A stretch of DNA of 64,000 nt from Alteromonas australica (GCF_000730385.1 NZ_CP008849.1:3720001-3784000), one strand, 5' to 3'; numbered from the stretch's first letter, positions 54,433-63,075 are shown. Notes: generated by a model from the letters alone, not told the origin. Translations and numbers: made by a program.

Positions 54433-55434
54433 ATGGCTTTGGGTAAAAGTACAACCAAGAACGTAAAGCGCAGTATATTGTTAGGGTTATTTTTACTTAG
54501 CGCCAACGTAGGGGCAGAGGCACTTTCTCTTGCCGCCGCCCCCTTTGAAACCTACGTGGCCGATGACGGCGAACCCGGCCGAATTAATTCCTTACTTCAC
54601 GAAGCTTTCGCCAAAATGGACGAAACCCAAGTGGATCTTCAAATTATGCGCGAGGCTTTTTTAGGAAGCGCTGTACGCGCAAAACGGGTTGACGGTGAGT
54701 TTGCTTATATCGACTTGGGTGAAAAGCAGCAAGGTATCGTGCTTTCGCGCCCCTATTTACCACTTACCCTTTATGCTACTGGGAAAGGCCCGGAAGTAGA
54801 GAACGTGAAATTGTTTCCTCATTTAAAAGGTCACCGTGTAGCTATCGAAAATAGGTTTGCTAACACGCCTACCTTTCGGTTACTAAAAAACATCAAGTGG
54901 TCTCGCAACCCCTCCACTTACGATGCCTTTCGCCAACTGGCCGATGACAGAGCGCCCTTTTTAATCACCAGTAAATTGCTGATTGATGAGTTTAATTTAC
55001 TCCTTTCTTCGGTAGATGAAGAGTTGTTGCGCTTTTCAGCAAAGCCATTGCTGACATCGGGGTTTCGTTTAGCGCTGCATAGCGATGTACCCAATGCCCA
55101 AGGCTTTCTCTCTACCTTTAATGCCGTCATAGATGCCATGCAGCAAGATGGAAGTTATAACCGCTTGTTGGGTATTCATTGGCTTCTAAAAGATGTGAAC
55201 AGTGACGGTGTGGCTGACTTTATCGCCAACAGCCGCATTACTACAGCGGCATCGCCTTTATCTACGGCCTATGCGTTAGACAATTCATTGCCTTCTGAGA
55301 CTAGCCTGTTTATTGTGGATGGCGTGCAGTATGCTGATTTCGACCAAGCCAAGCTATCATTAACCGCCCCTGTAACGCCTCGTGAAAGCTTGCTTGACCC
55401 AGAGCTATACGACCTCATGTTAAAGCGTTGGTAA
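54433..55434 (+). CDS. Orphan periplasmic solute-binding protein (family 3-like)
   Basis: 333 residues. A signal peptide ends near ANVGA-EA. The mature part has LSLAAAPFETYVADDGEPGRINSLLHEAFAKM at the start, GIVLSRPYLPL, LKGHRVAIENRFA and DAFRQLADDRAPFLIT, the outline of SBP_bac_3 proteins. No permease or ATPase gene is nearby, so it may serve signalling or an unlinked transporter. The 66-bp gap after the peptidase gene would allow co-transcription. It converges on the SCO1-like gene with 12 bp between ends. Confidence 0.65.
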   Translation: MALGKSTTKNVKRSILLGLFLLSANVGAEALSLAAAPFETYVADDGEPGRINSLLHEAFAKMDETQVDLQIMREAFLGSAVRAKRVDGEFAYIDLGEKQQGIVLSRPYLPLTLYATGKGPEVENVKLFPHLKGHRVAIENRFANTPTFRLLKNIKWSRNPSTYDAFRQLADDRAPFLITSKLLIDEFNLLLSSVDEELLRFSAKPLLTSGFRLALHSDVPNAQGFLSTFNAVIDAMQQDGSYNRLLGIHWLLKDVNSDGVADFIANSRITTAASPLSTAYALDNSLPSETSLFIVDGVQYADFDQAKLSLTAPVTPRESLLDPELYDLMLKRW

Positions 55435-55446
55435 ACGAGAGCGTGA

Positions 55447-56085
55447 TTATTTTTGATGACGTAGCGTTTTAATATCTTGAATTAAGTAATCCACCGAGGC
55501 CGCATTTAGCCCATTATAAATTCCACGGATATGCTTGTTTTCATCTATAAGAAGCAAGCTTTCAGTGTGTAGAAAATCCTTATTCTTCTGTACATTGCCT
55601 AAATCTTCGCTGGCAAAATAAAAGGTTTTAGCAAGGCTGTAGATTTCCGCTTTATCACCCGTTAGCAAGTACCATTGCTGGTTGTTAATGCCATTCTTAT
55701 TCGCATAAGCCTGCAAGATTTCCGTTGTGTCGGTAGTCGGGCGTATAGAGTGCTGAACAATTTTTACGTTTTCATCGTTGGCAAAAGTGTCTTGTACCTT
55801 GATAAGCTTAGAACGAATTGTGGGGCAAATGCCCGGGCAGGTACTAAAGAAAAAACCTGCCACATATACTTTTCCGTCTAAATCACTTTGAGTGATGGTA
55901 TTGCCGCTTTGGTCGGTGAAGCTAAATGCAGGTATCTTGTGGAAAGACGTTAAATCAACCTCTCCCTTCGACAGCCAATAAGGTGTAAATGCCCCATCTT
56001 GGTAATAAGGTAATTCTTCACTTAAGGCACCAGCACTAAGCGTCGCCAGCTTGATTACGATAATAATCCACAGATATTTTTTCAT
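55447..56085 (-). CDS. SCO1/SenC family copper-chaperone-like protein
   Basis: 212 residues. An N-terminal signal or anchor (about 1-22) precedes a thioredoxin-like fold with Cys83-x-x-x-Cys87 in FFSTCPGICPTIRS and the conserved His173 in DFLHTESLLLID, the three copper ligands of SCO proteins. The family delivers copper to cytochrome oxidase or acts as a thiol reductase. The start overlaps the upstream MORN-like gene by 50 nt in another frame, giving the signal peptide. It is the last gene of the YHYH-MORN-SCO operon. Confidence 0.88.
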   Translation of the reverse strand: MKKYLWIIIVIKLATLSAGALSEELPYYQDGAFTPYWLSKGEVDLTSFHKIPAFSFTDQSGNTITQSDLDGKVYVAGFFFSTCPGICPTIRSKLIKVQDTFANDENVKIVQHSIRPTTDTTEILQAYANKNGINNQQWYLLTGDKAEIYSLAKTFYFASEDLGNVQKNKDFLHTESLLLIDENKHIRGIYNGLNAASVDYLIQDIKTLRHQK

Positions 56086-56635
56086 CTTCTAACCCTACAC
56101 AGTTATTTGATTTTCTAAGGCCAAAAATGCGCCCGTTTTTGTATTCAAAATTGCTAAACAACTTGCCATTTTTGCGCCAAGCTTGCTGCAATCCACTGGG
56201 TTGACCGGCAAGATAGTTAAAACGCTTAAATTTGTTTCCATTGCGGTACCATTGCCAGGCTTCACCTTCTGCTTTTCCGTTAACGAAAAAGGCTGCAGAG
56301 CGTTGATGACCATTAAACCACCAGCTTTCAGTAACCCCATGACGCACGCCCGCTTTGTAATGAGACAGAAAGGCCAGTTGGCCGCTTTCAAACCACTTTT
56401 GCACCACGCCATGACGTCGGCCGTCTTTAAATTCCTCGAGTGCCGCCATCTTGCCACTAGGGTAACGAGTGATCATTTCGCCACTAAAAGGAACATCATT
56501 GAGCATACGAAGCCCTTGATGGTTCGTCGCAAGTTCGGTGTTTAGTACAGGCGAATTGGGGCTAAACAAAACATCGCTAAATACTGTAAAGCCACCAACC
56601 AACAACAAAAATACGACACTTAGCACGTTAAGCAT
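56036..56635 (-). CDS. MORN/YwqK-like repeat protein
   Basis: 199 residues. A hydrophobic N-terminus (about 1-20) is followed by five or so repeats of the form x-x-P-S-G-K-M-x-x-x-E-E-F-K-D-G-R-R-H-G-V, for example FESGQLAFLSHYKAGVRHGV and RKNGKLFSNFEYKNGR. This matches MORN_2/YwqK-type repeats, whose function is mostly unknown. It may sit in the periplasm anchored by its N-terminus. Its 3' end overlaps the SCO1-like gene by 50 nt, suggesting coupled translation. Confidence 0.75.
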   Translation of the reverse strand: MLNVLSVVFLLLVGGFTVFSDVLFSPNSPVLNTELATNHQGLRMLNDVPFSGEMITRYPSGKMAALEEFKDGRRHGVVQKWFESGQLAFLSHYKAGVRHGVTESWWFNGHQRSAAFFVNGKAEGEAWQWYRNGNKFKRFNYLAGQPSGLQQAWRKNGKLFSNFEYKNGRIFGLRKSNNCVGLEDEKISVDYYRNQAGDA

Positions 56636-56646
56636 TGCGTCACCGC

Positions 56647-57504
56647 CTAATTGACACCGTTAGGCGTACCTTGGAAATTACCTGGAAAAATAAGGTAGTA
56701 ATCGCCGTTAAGGTATTGCTCACCAGATATGTGATAGTGGTATTCGGCATCTTCAGCGTCTGAGCCGGTGAATTGAGTTATGGCGGTATGACCGTTAGAT
56801 TCATCCAAATCGGTGGGGTAATCGACACTTGAATAACAGCGTCGACCATAAATGAAAAAGCCATCAGACATAATGCCCACCAGACTATCATCATCGTATG
56901 AAATCGCCTCTGGCTCTAAATGATAGTGATAAGTTTGCGGGCCGGTATGCGCACCGTTTCTATCGAAACCTTGAATAACACCAAGAGACACATCACCGTT
57001 TCCTTCCGAGTCATTAAAAATAGGTGCGCCGCTAGTGGCAATACCAATAGCGCCTAACGGCGTGGCCGATGAGGAACTCGCCAACGCTGGCTCTATGGGT
57101 ACAGTTAATGTAAATACATTAATATAGTCTTCAATGTCACCTGGTGAACGGCGTTGGTCAAACAACTCAGGATCTTCCGGCTCGACATAAAGCCCGCTTT
57201 CGTTGCCTGAATCCCAGTATGAAGACGTATGATTAGGTTTACCATTGGCTTCAACTGTCACGTAGCAACCATCCGATGAAAGCACTGCAGTGACGTTAGG
57301 TGAGGTATTGAACTCTAAAAATATGGTGGGCAATGAAGTAACAGGGTTATCACAGGTTCCACTGTTGTCATCTGTGCCACTTGAGTCGTCGACTATAGAG
57401 ACAGAGTCCACCGTGTCTGTACTACTACCTCCTCCACCACAAGCACTTAACAAAAGTACATTCGCGACCACCAGAGCACTTGCCTGCAAACCTTTCTTCA
57501 CCAT
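56647..57504 (-). CDS. YHYH-domain lipoprotein
   Basis: 285 residues. Lipobox LSAC (Cys22) followed by GGGGSS and an acidic linker. The YHYH motif occurs twice: TYHYHLEP at 191-198 and EYHYHISG at 254-261, the hallmark of the YHYH family, where the histidines could bind metal. GAIGIATSGAPIFNDS and LVGIMSDGFFIYGRRC are typical of the family. It is the first gene of the three-gene operon with a MORN-like and SCO1-like protein. A copper-related role is inference from the His motifs and SCO1 neighbour. Confidence 0.85.
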   Translation of the reverse strand: MVKKGLQASALVVANVLLLSACGGGGSSTDTVDSVSIVDDSSGTDDNSGTCDNPVTSLPTIFLEFNTSPNVTAVLSSDGCYVTVEANGKPNHTSSYWDSGNESGLYVEPEDPELFDQRRSPGDIEDYINVFTLTVPIEPALASSSSATPLGAIGIATSGAPIFNDSEGNGDVSLGVIQGFDRNGAHTGPQTYHYHLEPEAISYDDDSLVGIMSDGFFIYGRRCYSSVDYPTDLDESNGHTAITQFTGSDAEDAEYHYHISGEQYLNGDYYLIFPGNFQGTPNGVN

Positions 57505-57994
57505 GATTATCTCACCTATTAACGACGTGTGACAAACAAGAGTACAGATGAAATGTGCAGAAACTGCACAGGAACAGCGAATTTATAAAGGCTTTTTAAA
57601 ATCACGTCATCAACGTAAAAGATATTGAAAGACTGACTGTGGAAGGTAACTTCAACGCCTTTTACGGCAAGTAAGAGAACGTATATTCAAACATTTACGC
57701 CGCAGGTTGCGATACTGATGCGACGCTATAGGTTTACTCATCCTACGTGCAAGATGAAGAAGATTCTTCGCGCGGGGATTTTTTACACTTTACCAAAGAA
57801 ATGTAGTTCAAGATTGCGCGATTTAAGGAAGGATTCATCATTTAGGATTTGATTAACTGTGTCGTCAAATTTTCTTTGCGGTACGCCTAATACGCTGACG
57901 GTAAAAACCTTCACGCTGAGTGAGTTTCACAGATATACCGCAGAAAAATCAACCTCTACAAACGGCACATTCTAAGATAAGAAGGAACGAATAA
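57505..57994. other. 490-bp intergenic region containing gene remnant
   Basis: Lies between the divergent YHYH operon and the PQQ lipoprotein gene and should contain both promoters. About half of it looks like decayed coding sequence (see 57600-57845). I see no tRNA or strong terminator. The last 150 bp before the PQQ gene are likely its leader, with a GAAGGAA site just before the ATG. Confidence 0.5.
57600..57845 (+). pseudogene. Possible decayed gene remnant with in-frame stops
   Basis: One plus-strand frame keeps coding-like composition over about 245 bp but is broken by TAA at about 57672 and TAG at three later positions. Between stops it reads INVKDIERLTVEGNFNAFYGK, then ENVYSNIYAAGCDTDATL, then VYSSYVQDEEDSSRGDFLHF. 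The frame does not shift between segments, which fits a recently broken gene better than random DNA. There is no identifiable family. It could be chance. Confidence 0.35.
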
Positions 57995-59347
57995 ATGAAA
58001 TCGATTGGTCACATTATCAAGGTAGCGATATTGAGCACCCTGATTGCAGCATGTGGTGGCGGTGGAGACAGCGGGAGTCGTGATTCGGGCTATTCAGGCA
58101 ACAACGATGGTAATGACACCAACGTCCCCGCCGAGCCTTCTAGATTGGTATGGGACACTCAACTCCCTGTGGCTAGCTTCGCGTATTATTCATCGGTGGC
58201 GCTAAGTACCGACGAACAAACCTTATACGTGGGCACAGCTAAAAACGTACGAAACCCTTCTGCGGGTAACGATGTTGTCGCAGCCTATAACGTAGATGGC
58301 AGTATACTATGGCAACACTCGCTGCCAAACGGAGAGGAAGTTCGCTCAAGCCCCGTGGTGCATAACGATACTATTTATGTACTCGTAGAGAAACGTTCCG
58401 GTGAGTTCACTAAAGCCTATCGCGATCTCATTGCATTAAATTCTATCGGCGCACAGATTTGGCGTAAACGGGTGTCTACCTACCCAAATCAAACCGGTTC
58501 TGGACTATCCAAAGTTGTCGCCTATAACAATCAGATTATTTATACCGGGTTAGATATTTACGCATTTGATGCCGCTACTGGCGACGTGCTTTATGAGCGC
58601 TTATGTCATTGTAGCGAGCGACAAGACAGATTTATGAACGGCGCGGTAAACCATAACGGGGAATTAGTGTTTTTTGATGAAGGCAAAGTGCTCAAGCTGA
58701 ATTTAACTGACTATACCTTATTAGGTGAATTCAAAGACGCAGAAACATTCGAATATGATCTGGTCCTTTCCACACCAGCCATCGATTCAAATAACAATAT
58801 TTACTTTGGCTCAGAAGCTGGCATCTTGTACAGCTTTGACGATAACTTAGCGTTGAGATGGCGTTTCGAATTAGGCACGCCTGATGTGATTGAGGCCCCA
58901 CATATTCGCTCATCAGTGGCCATAGATGAATCCCGTTCTACCCTTTATTTTGGTACAAAAAGTAATGAAAACAGTGAGTTTTACGCCTTAGACATGAACG
59001 ATAAAAGCGTTAAATGGCAAGTGGCTATTCCAGGGGATATCTACGTTTCACCCGCCATCGGCGACAATGGCAACGTCTACTTTGCCTCGGAAACCGATTA
59101 CCTATACAGCTATAATCCCGCTGGCGAATTAGAGTGGCAGGTTGATTTAGAGGTAAATGTGACTTGGTCATCCCCCGCCATAGACAGTAACGGCATTTTG
59201 TATATTGGTGGGCTGTCGTCTTCTGATTTATCTGCTTCAGACGCCACGGGCAAACTCTTTGCGATACAAACCGATAGCACCGGACTGATGCCAAATACAT
59301 GGTCTAAACTTCATAAGAACAATCAGAACACAGGTGCGGGTCAGTAA
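57995..59347 (+). CDS. PQQ-type beta-propeller lipoprotein
   Basis: 450 residues. Lipobox IAAC (Cys20) followed by GGGGDSGSR and a disordered linker. From about residue 50 it has repeated propeller blades of the PQQ_2/BamB kind: VVAAYNVDGSILWQHSLP, DLIALNSIGAQIWRKRVS, YSFDDNLALRWRFELG, LYSYNPAGELEWQVDLE, and the blade-starting SSPVV, STPAID, VSPAIG, SSPAID. Length suggests six to eight blades. Probably an envelope scaffold; no evidence for PQQ binding or an enzyme. Confidence 0.85.
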   Translation: MKSIGHIIKVAILSTLIAACGGGGDSGSRDSGYSGNNDGNDTNVPAEPSRLVWDTQLPVASFAYYSSVALSTDEQTLYVGTAKNVRNPSAGNDVVAAYNVDGSILWQHSLPNGEEVRSSPVVHNDTIYVLVEKRSGEFTKAYRDLIALNSIGAQIWRKRVSTYPNQTGSGLSKVVAYNNQIIYTGLDIYAFDAATGDVLYERLCHCSERQDRFMNGAVNHNGELVFFDEGKVLKLNLTDYTLLGEFKDAETFEYDLVLSTPAIDSNNNIYFGSEAGILYSFDDNLALRWRFELGTPDVIEAPHIRSSVAIDESRSTLYFGTKSNENSEFYALDMNDKSVKWQVAIPGDIYVSPAIGDNGNVYFASETDYLYSYNPAGELEWQVDLEVNVTWSSPAIDSNGILYIGGLSSSDLSASDATGKLFAIQTDSTGLMPNTWSKLHKNNQNTGAGQ

Positions 59348-59406
59348 TCTGTGTCTGCCCTACGCTAATGTCAGCAGGGGTGCAAATTAAGTACAAAGCT
59401 AAGCAC

Positions 59407-59432
59407 AAAGCCATTCAATAATGAATGGCTTT
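59407..59432 (+). terminator. Terminator after PQQ lipoprotein
   Basis: An 11-bp perfect stem AAAGCCATTCA / TGAATGGCTTT (59407-59417 and 59422-59432) is followed by TTGTTAT. Confidence 0.85.
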
Positions 59433-59563
59433 GTTATATCAAGGATTTCCATTTAACCACGCATATGGTCACCTGCCCCGCTATGCGCACCCCAAATACA
59501 CTTCAACCCGCTTTTGCTACAGCGAACATCCCAGCATAAACCGCAACTGAAAATAAAATTAAC

Positions 59564-59577
59564 TTGATCTGGATCAA
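59564..59577 (+). promoter_or_regulatory. Perfect FNR-type box upstream of the oxidase operon
   Basis: TTGAT-CTGG-ATCAA is an exact match to the FNR/ANR consensus TTGAT-N4-ATCAA. Its centre (59570.5) is about 40-41 bp before the start expected from a TAATTT -10-like hexamer at 59598-59603, the class II activator position. It lies 53 bp before the ATG of the GbsR-like regulator, which precedes the two cytochrome bd genes. CRP-family overlap is possible. Confidence 0.7.
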
Positions 59578-59629
59578 TAAGCGGCATAAACTTTCAGTAA
59601 TTTCTGAAACTTCATACAGGACAACTCTT

Positions 59630-60187
59630 ATGAAAATGACACCACTCATTACGTCTGCGGTGATGCACTTCGGTGAAATGGGAAGTCGCTGGGGATTTAA
59701 CCGTACCGTGGGGCAAATTTTAGCGCTTATTGTGCTAAATGAAGAGCCCATTTCTGCCCAAGAAATTGCGGATGCCCTCAACATCTCGCGAGGTAACACC
59801 AGCATGGGACTAAAAGAGTTACAGTCGTGGCGATTGGTGAAGCAACATTTGGTGCCTGGCGAGCGAAAAGATTTTTTCATTCCCGCTGGCGATATTTGGA
59901 CACTGGCGAATCGTGTGTTTGAAGAACGTCGCAAGCGAGAAATTGACCCCACGATGAGTTTGTTGAGGGACTTGCTGCTTGATGAAGCCGCGAATGAAAA
60001 AGAGGCGAACGCGCAACAAAAGTTGAACGAAATTCACGATTTACTCGAATCAATTACGGCATGGTCTGAAGAACTTCAGCACCTGGGGCCTGAGAAGTTA
60101 AACACGCTGATGAAGCTGGGATCTGGCGTGGGTCGTATGCTTGAGCTAAAGGACAAGTTATTACCGGGCAAAAACAGCGTTAACTAA
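59630..60187 (+). CDS. GbsR/MarR-type transcriptional regulator
   Basis: 185 residues from the ATG at 59630 (AGGA site at 59618-59621); the longer frame begins with a TTG inside the FNR box. The N-terminal winged helix has WGFNRTVGQILALIVLNEEPISAQEIADALNISRGNTSMGLKELQSW, the GbsR/YvaV pattern of the MarR superfamily; the C-terminal part (from about 100) is a dimerising helical region. It ends 11 nt before the oxidase genes, so it probably controls or is co-regulated with them. Confidence 0.85.
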   Translation: MKMTPLITSAVMHFGEMGSRWGFNRTVGQILALIVLNEEPISAQEIADALNISRGNTSMGLKELQSWRLVKQHLVPGERKDFFIPAGDIWTLANRVFEERRKREIDPTMSLLRDLLLDEAANEKEANAQQKLNEIHDLLESITAWSEELQHLGPEKLNTLMKLGSGVGRMLELKDKLLPGKNSVN

Positions 60188-60198
60188 GGGGGCTATCT

Positions 60199-61560
60199 GT
60201 GGATGCATTCTTGCTGTCTCGATTACAATTTGCGTTAAATATCAGTTTTCATATTCTGTTTCCTACCATCACCATGGCAATGGGCTGGTTTCTTTTCTAT
60301 TTTAAATTACGTTCAAATACCTCAGGGCATCCCGTATGGATGCGTATGTACCGATTTTGGGTAAGGGTGTTTGCATTAAGCTTTGCGCTTGGTGTGGTGA
60401 GCGGCGTGACGATGTCGTTTCAATTTGGCACTAACTGGCCAGGATTTATGGAAAAAGTCGGCAATGTGGCAGGCCCTTTATTGGGTTATGAAGTCCTCAC
60501 CGCCTTTTTCTTAGAAGCCACGTTTTTAGGTATTATGCTATTCGGCATACGCCGTGTGCCGAACTGGCTCCATACCGCCTCCACACTGATTGTGGCGTTA
60601 GGTACCACGACTTCTGCCTTTTGGATTCTGGCGCTGAACAGCTGGATGCAAACCCCGCAAGGCTTTGAAATGGTTGATGGCGTCGTGTATGCCACTAACT
60701 GGAAAGAGATTATTTTTAACCCTTCCTTTCCCTATCGATTTGTTCACATGATGTTGGCGTCTGGATTAACCGCAAGCTTTTTAATCGCCGGTTTGTCTGC
60801 CTATAGAATGTTAAAGGGCGACGATAAACTTGCACCTAAGTTAGCTCTTAAAACGGCCACTTATACTGCGGCAGTGCTTATTCCATTACAAATCTTTGCC
60901 GGTGACATGCACGGGCTAAATACGCTTGAGCACCAGCCCCAGAAAGTGGCCGCCATGGAAGGGTTGTGGGAAACCACCGAGGGTGCGCCTCTGCTCCTAT
61001 TTGCTATTCCAGATGAAGAAAGCAGGGAAAATCACTTTGAAATACCCGTTCCTTACGGCGCTAGTCTTATTCTTACTCACGAATTACAGGGTGAAATCAA
61101 AGGGCTAAATGAGTTTAAAGGAGAACATCCCCCCGTGGCACCAGTGTTCTTTGGCTTTAGAGTCATGGTGGGCATGGGCCTATTAATGCTCGCCGTGTCT
61201 TGGTTAGGTAGCCTTTATCATCTACGTAATAAAACCTTGCCCACTTGGTTGAAGCGCACTTTTGCCGGTATGGCCTTTAGTGGCTGGATAGCCACCTTAG
61301 CAGGTTGGTATGTTACTGAAATTGGTCGCCAGCCCTATTTAGTGAGCGGCGTGCTTCGTACTCAAGATGCGGTAACTCAGTTACCCCCGGCAAACGTTGT
61401 GCTCTCGTTCTCCTTATACGCCATTATTTATACGGTTTTACTCTTTGCCTATATGGGAACGTTAATGTTGATGTGCCGTCGAGCAGTAGAAATTGAAGAA
61501 ATATCTACTGAAGAAAGAGAAATGGCGAAAGCCGGAAAAATGTCCCCAGCAAATACATAA
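60199..61560 (+). CDS. cydA: Cytochrome bd-type quinol oxidase subunit I (CioA type)
   Basis: 453 residues, GTG start. Heme-binding features include the N-terminal His in LNISFHILFPTI, FGTNWPGF, EATFLGIMLFG and the bd signature TEIGRQPYLV. The Q-loop between the later helices is short, as in cyanide-insensitive CioA rather than E. coli CydA. Oxidises quinol and reduces oxygen without pumping protons. It is followed 9 nt later by subunit II. Confidence 0.94.
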   Translation: MDAFLLSRLQFALNISFHILFPTITMAMGWFLFYFKLRSNTSGHPVWMRMYRFWVRVFALSFALGVVSGVTMSFQFGTNWPGFMEKVGNVAGPLLGYEVLTAFFLEATFLGIMLFGIRRVPNWLHTASTLIVALGTTTSAFWILALNSWMQTPQGFEMVDGVVYATNWKEIIFNPSFPYRFVHMMLASGLTASFLIAGLSAYRMLKGDDKLAPKLALKTATYTAAVLIPLQIFAGDMHGLNTLEHQPQKVAAMEGLWETTEGAPLLLFAIPDEESRENHFEIPVPYGASLILTHELQGEIKGLNEFKGEHPPVAPVFFGFRVMVGMGLLMLAVSWLGSLYHLRNKTLPTWLKRTFAGMAFSGWIATLAGWYVTEIGRQPYLVSGVLRTQDAVTQLPPANVVLSFSLYAIIYTVLLFAYMGTLMLMCRRAVEIEEISTEEREMAKAGKMSPANT

Positions 61561-61569
61561 GGAGGCCAC

Positions 61570-62580
61570 ATGGTATTTGAAAATGTTTCTGCCGACGCCT
61601 TAGGTAATATTTATATTGGATTACTGGGTTTAGCGGTGCTGCTTTACGCCATTTTAGATGGCTACGATTTAGGGGTGGGCGTATTGCTTCCCCCTCGAAA
61701 TGAAAAATTTAGAGATGACATGATTGCCTCCATTGGACCTTACTGGGACGCAAATGAAACCTGGTTAGTATTGGCGGTTGGGTTACTGCTTTTTGCGTTT
61801 CCTGAAGCACACAGTGAGGTACTACAGAGCTTGTATCTACCGGCCACCTTTATGCTACTGGGCCTAATATTACGCGGTGTCTCTTTCGACTTTCGCGCAA
61901 AAGTGGTTCAGGTTAATAAACGCAAGTGGGATTTAGCATTTAAGTACGGCTCTTTGCTAACCACCTTAGCGCAAGGTTATATGTTGGGGATATATGTAAC
62001 TGGGCTACGCAGCGATTTATGGGCGCAGATGTTTGCTCTGTTAGCGGCATTGGGTGTCACTGCTGCTTACGCGTTTATTGGCAGTTGTTGGTTAATTTTA
62101 AAAGCGGAAAATCAATTGCAAGAAAAGGCCTATTATTGGGCAAAACGCGGATTAGGTGTTTTATCTATAGGCATTGTCGCGGTGAGTATCGCAAACCTAA
62201 CACTGCACGACGAAGTCAGGGAGCTATGGCTATCAGCGCCGTGGGGTTATGTGTTAATGGCCATTCCTGTCGCTTGTTTTGCACTGTTGTCTTTGTGCGG
62301 CATGCTACTGAAAAAACTTCCAGAGGCGAAAGGCAAAGGAGAATGGCTGCCGTTTTTCATCGCCCTCTTAGTCTTTGTTCTTTGCTTTAGTGCGTTTGGA
62401 ATAAGTTACTACCCCTTTGTTATTCCGGGTAAACTGACCATCACAGACGCATTGAGTGACGCAAACTCCTTACGCTTTTTACTTGTAGGCGTGGTGATTG
62501 TGGTACCTTGCATTTTAGCCTACACCGCTATGGTATATAAGATATTTTCAGGCAAGTCGGAAAAGCTCTCGTACTATTAA
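61570..62580 (+). CDS. cydB: Cytochrome bd-type quinol oxidase subunit II (CioB type)
   Basis: 336 residues with about nine membrane spans. Motifs are ILDGYDLGVGVLLP near the N-terminus, GPYWDANETWLVLAVGLLLFAFPEA and PATFMLLGLILRGVSFDFR. Pairs with subunit I. An AAGGAGG site precedes the ATG. No CydX-like small ORF follows within 60 bp. Confidence 0.94.
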   Translation: MVFENVSADALGNIYIGLLGLAVLLYAILDGYDLGVGVLLPPRNEKFRDDMIASIGPYWDANETWLVLAVGLLLFAFPEAHSEVLQSLYLPATFMLLGLILRGVSFDFRAKVVQVNKRKWDLAFKYGSLLTTLAQGYMLGIYVTGLRSDLWAQMFALLAALGVTAAYAFIGSCWLILKAENQLQEKAYYWAKRGLGVLSIGIVAVSIANLTLHDEVRELWLSAPWGYVLMAIPVACFALLSLCGMLLKKLPEAKGKGEWLPFFIALLVFVLCFSAFGISYYPFVIPGKLTITDALSDANSLRFLLVGVVIVVPCILAYTAMVYKIFSGKSEKLSYY

Positions 62581-62905
62581 TAAATAGCCTAAAGGCGCGT
62601 TTCCTCTTATATACTTTGCCTATATAGTAAGCATCACTAAAATGAAGTGGTGCTTACTCTTTTCACCATTTATCATTTTTGTTACGCACTTTTGTGTGTG
62701 TGAAGATGCGATCTTTCTTCAATTTTTGATCTTTTTCTCGTCCCAGCCATTACAAAATTTTAAGGATAAAGTGGAAACTTGCCTTAAATGTAAGCAAATT
62801 GTTACATGCATCTCATTTTTCACTCTATCCATAATAACTATTGACATTAAACTGTAATAATACTATCTTTTATTTGGGGCACTATTTATACAGAAGGAGC
62901 ATAAA
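62581..62905. other. 325-bp region between cydB and small-protein gene
   Basis: Very AT-rich in its right half. It holds the promoter at 62841-62869. A plus-strand open frame at 62642-62857 is probably chance because it has no ribosome-binding site and overlaps the promoter. Confidence 0.5.
62841..62869 (+). promoter_or_regulatory. Sigma-70-type promoter for the small-protein gene
   Basis: A perfect -35 TTGACA (62841-62846), a 17-bp spacer and TATCTT (62864-62869) lie about 37 bp before the ATG of the 54-residue gene. Confidence 0.7.
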
Positions 62906-63070
62906 ATGGTCAACGTTCTCCATCCGTTTTCTCGGTTCTTCAAGCGTGCACACCCCTATACAGTCGCTCATTATATTGGCCGTAAGAATGCACAGCGTAT
63001 CTTAGGATGTAAAATCAAAAAGAAATCCAAGATTTTCGCGGAACAGCAAAGTGAAAACGAACATCATTAA
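62906..63070 (+). CDS. 54-residue basic small protein, unknown function
   Basis: Too short for most gene finders but well supported. It has an AGAAGGAG ribosome-binding site, an upstream TTGACA promoter and its own terminator. The product starts MVNVLHPFSRFFKRAHPYTV and continues AHYIGRKNAQRILGCKIKKK, ending in an acidic/His tail (EQQSENEHH). Net charge is strongly positive in the first 42 residues, with a single Cys35. I recognise no family. Possible nucleic-acid or membrane-surface binding is inference. Confidence 0.75.
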   Translation: MVNVLHPFSRFFKRAHPYTVAHYIGRKNAQRILGCKIKKKSKIFAEQQSENEHH

Positions 63071-63075
63071 TTGAT

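Noticed and set aside
62642..62857. 71-codon plus-strand open frame before the small-protein gene
   Set aside because: No ribosome-binding site, Cys/Phe-rich unconvincing product, and it overlaps the TTGACA promoter.
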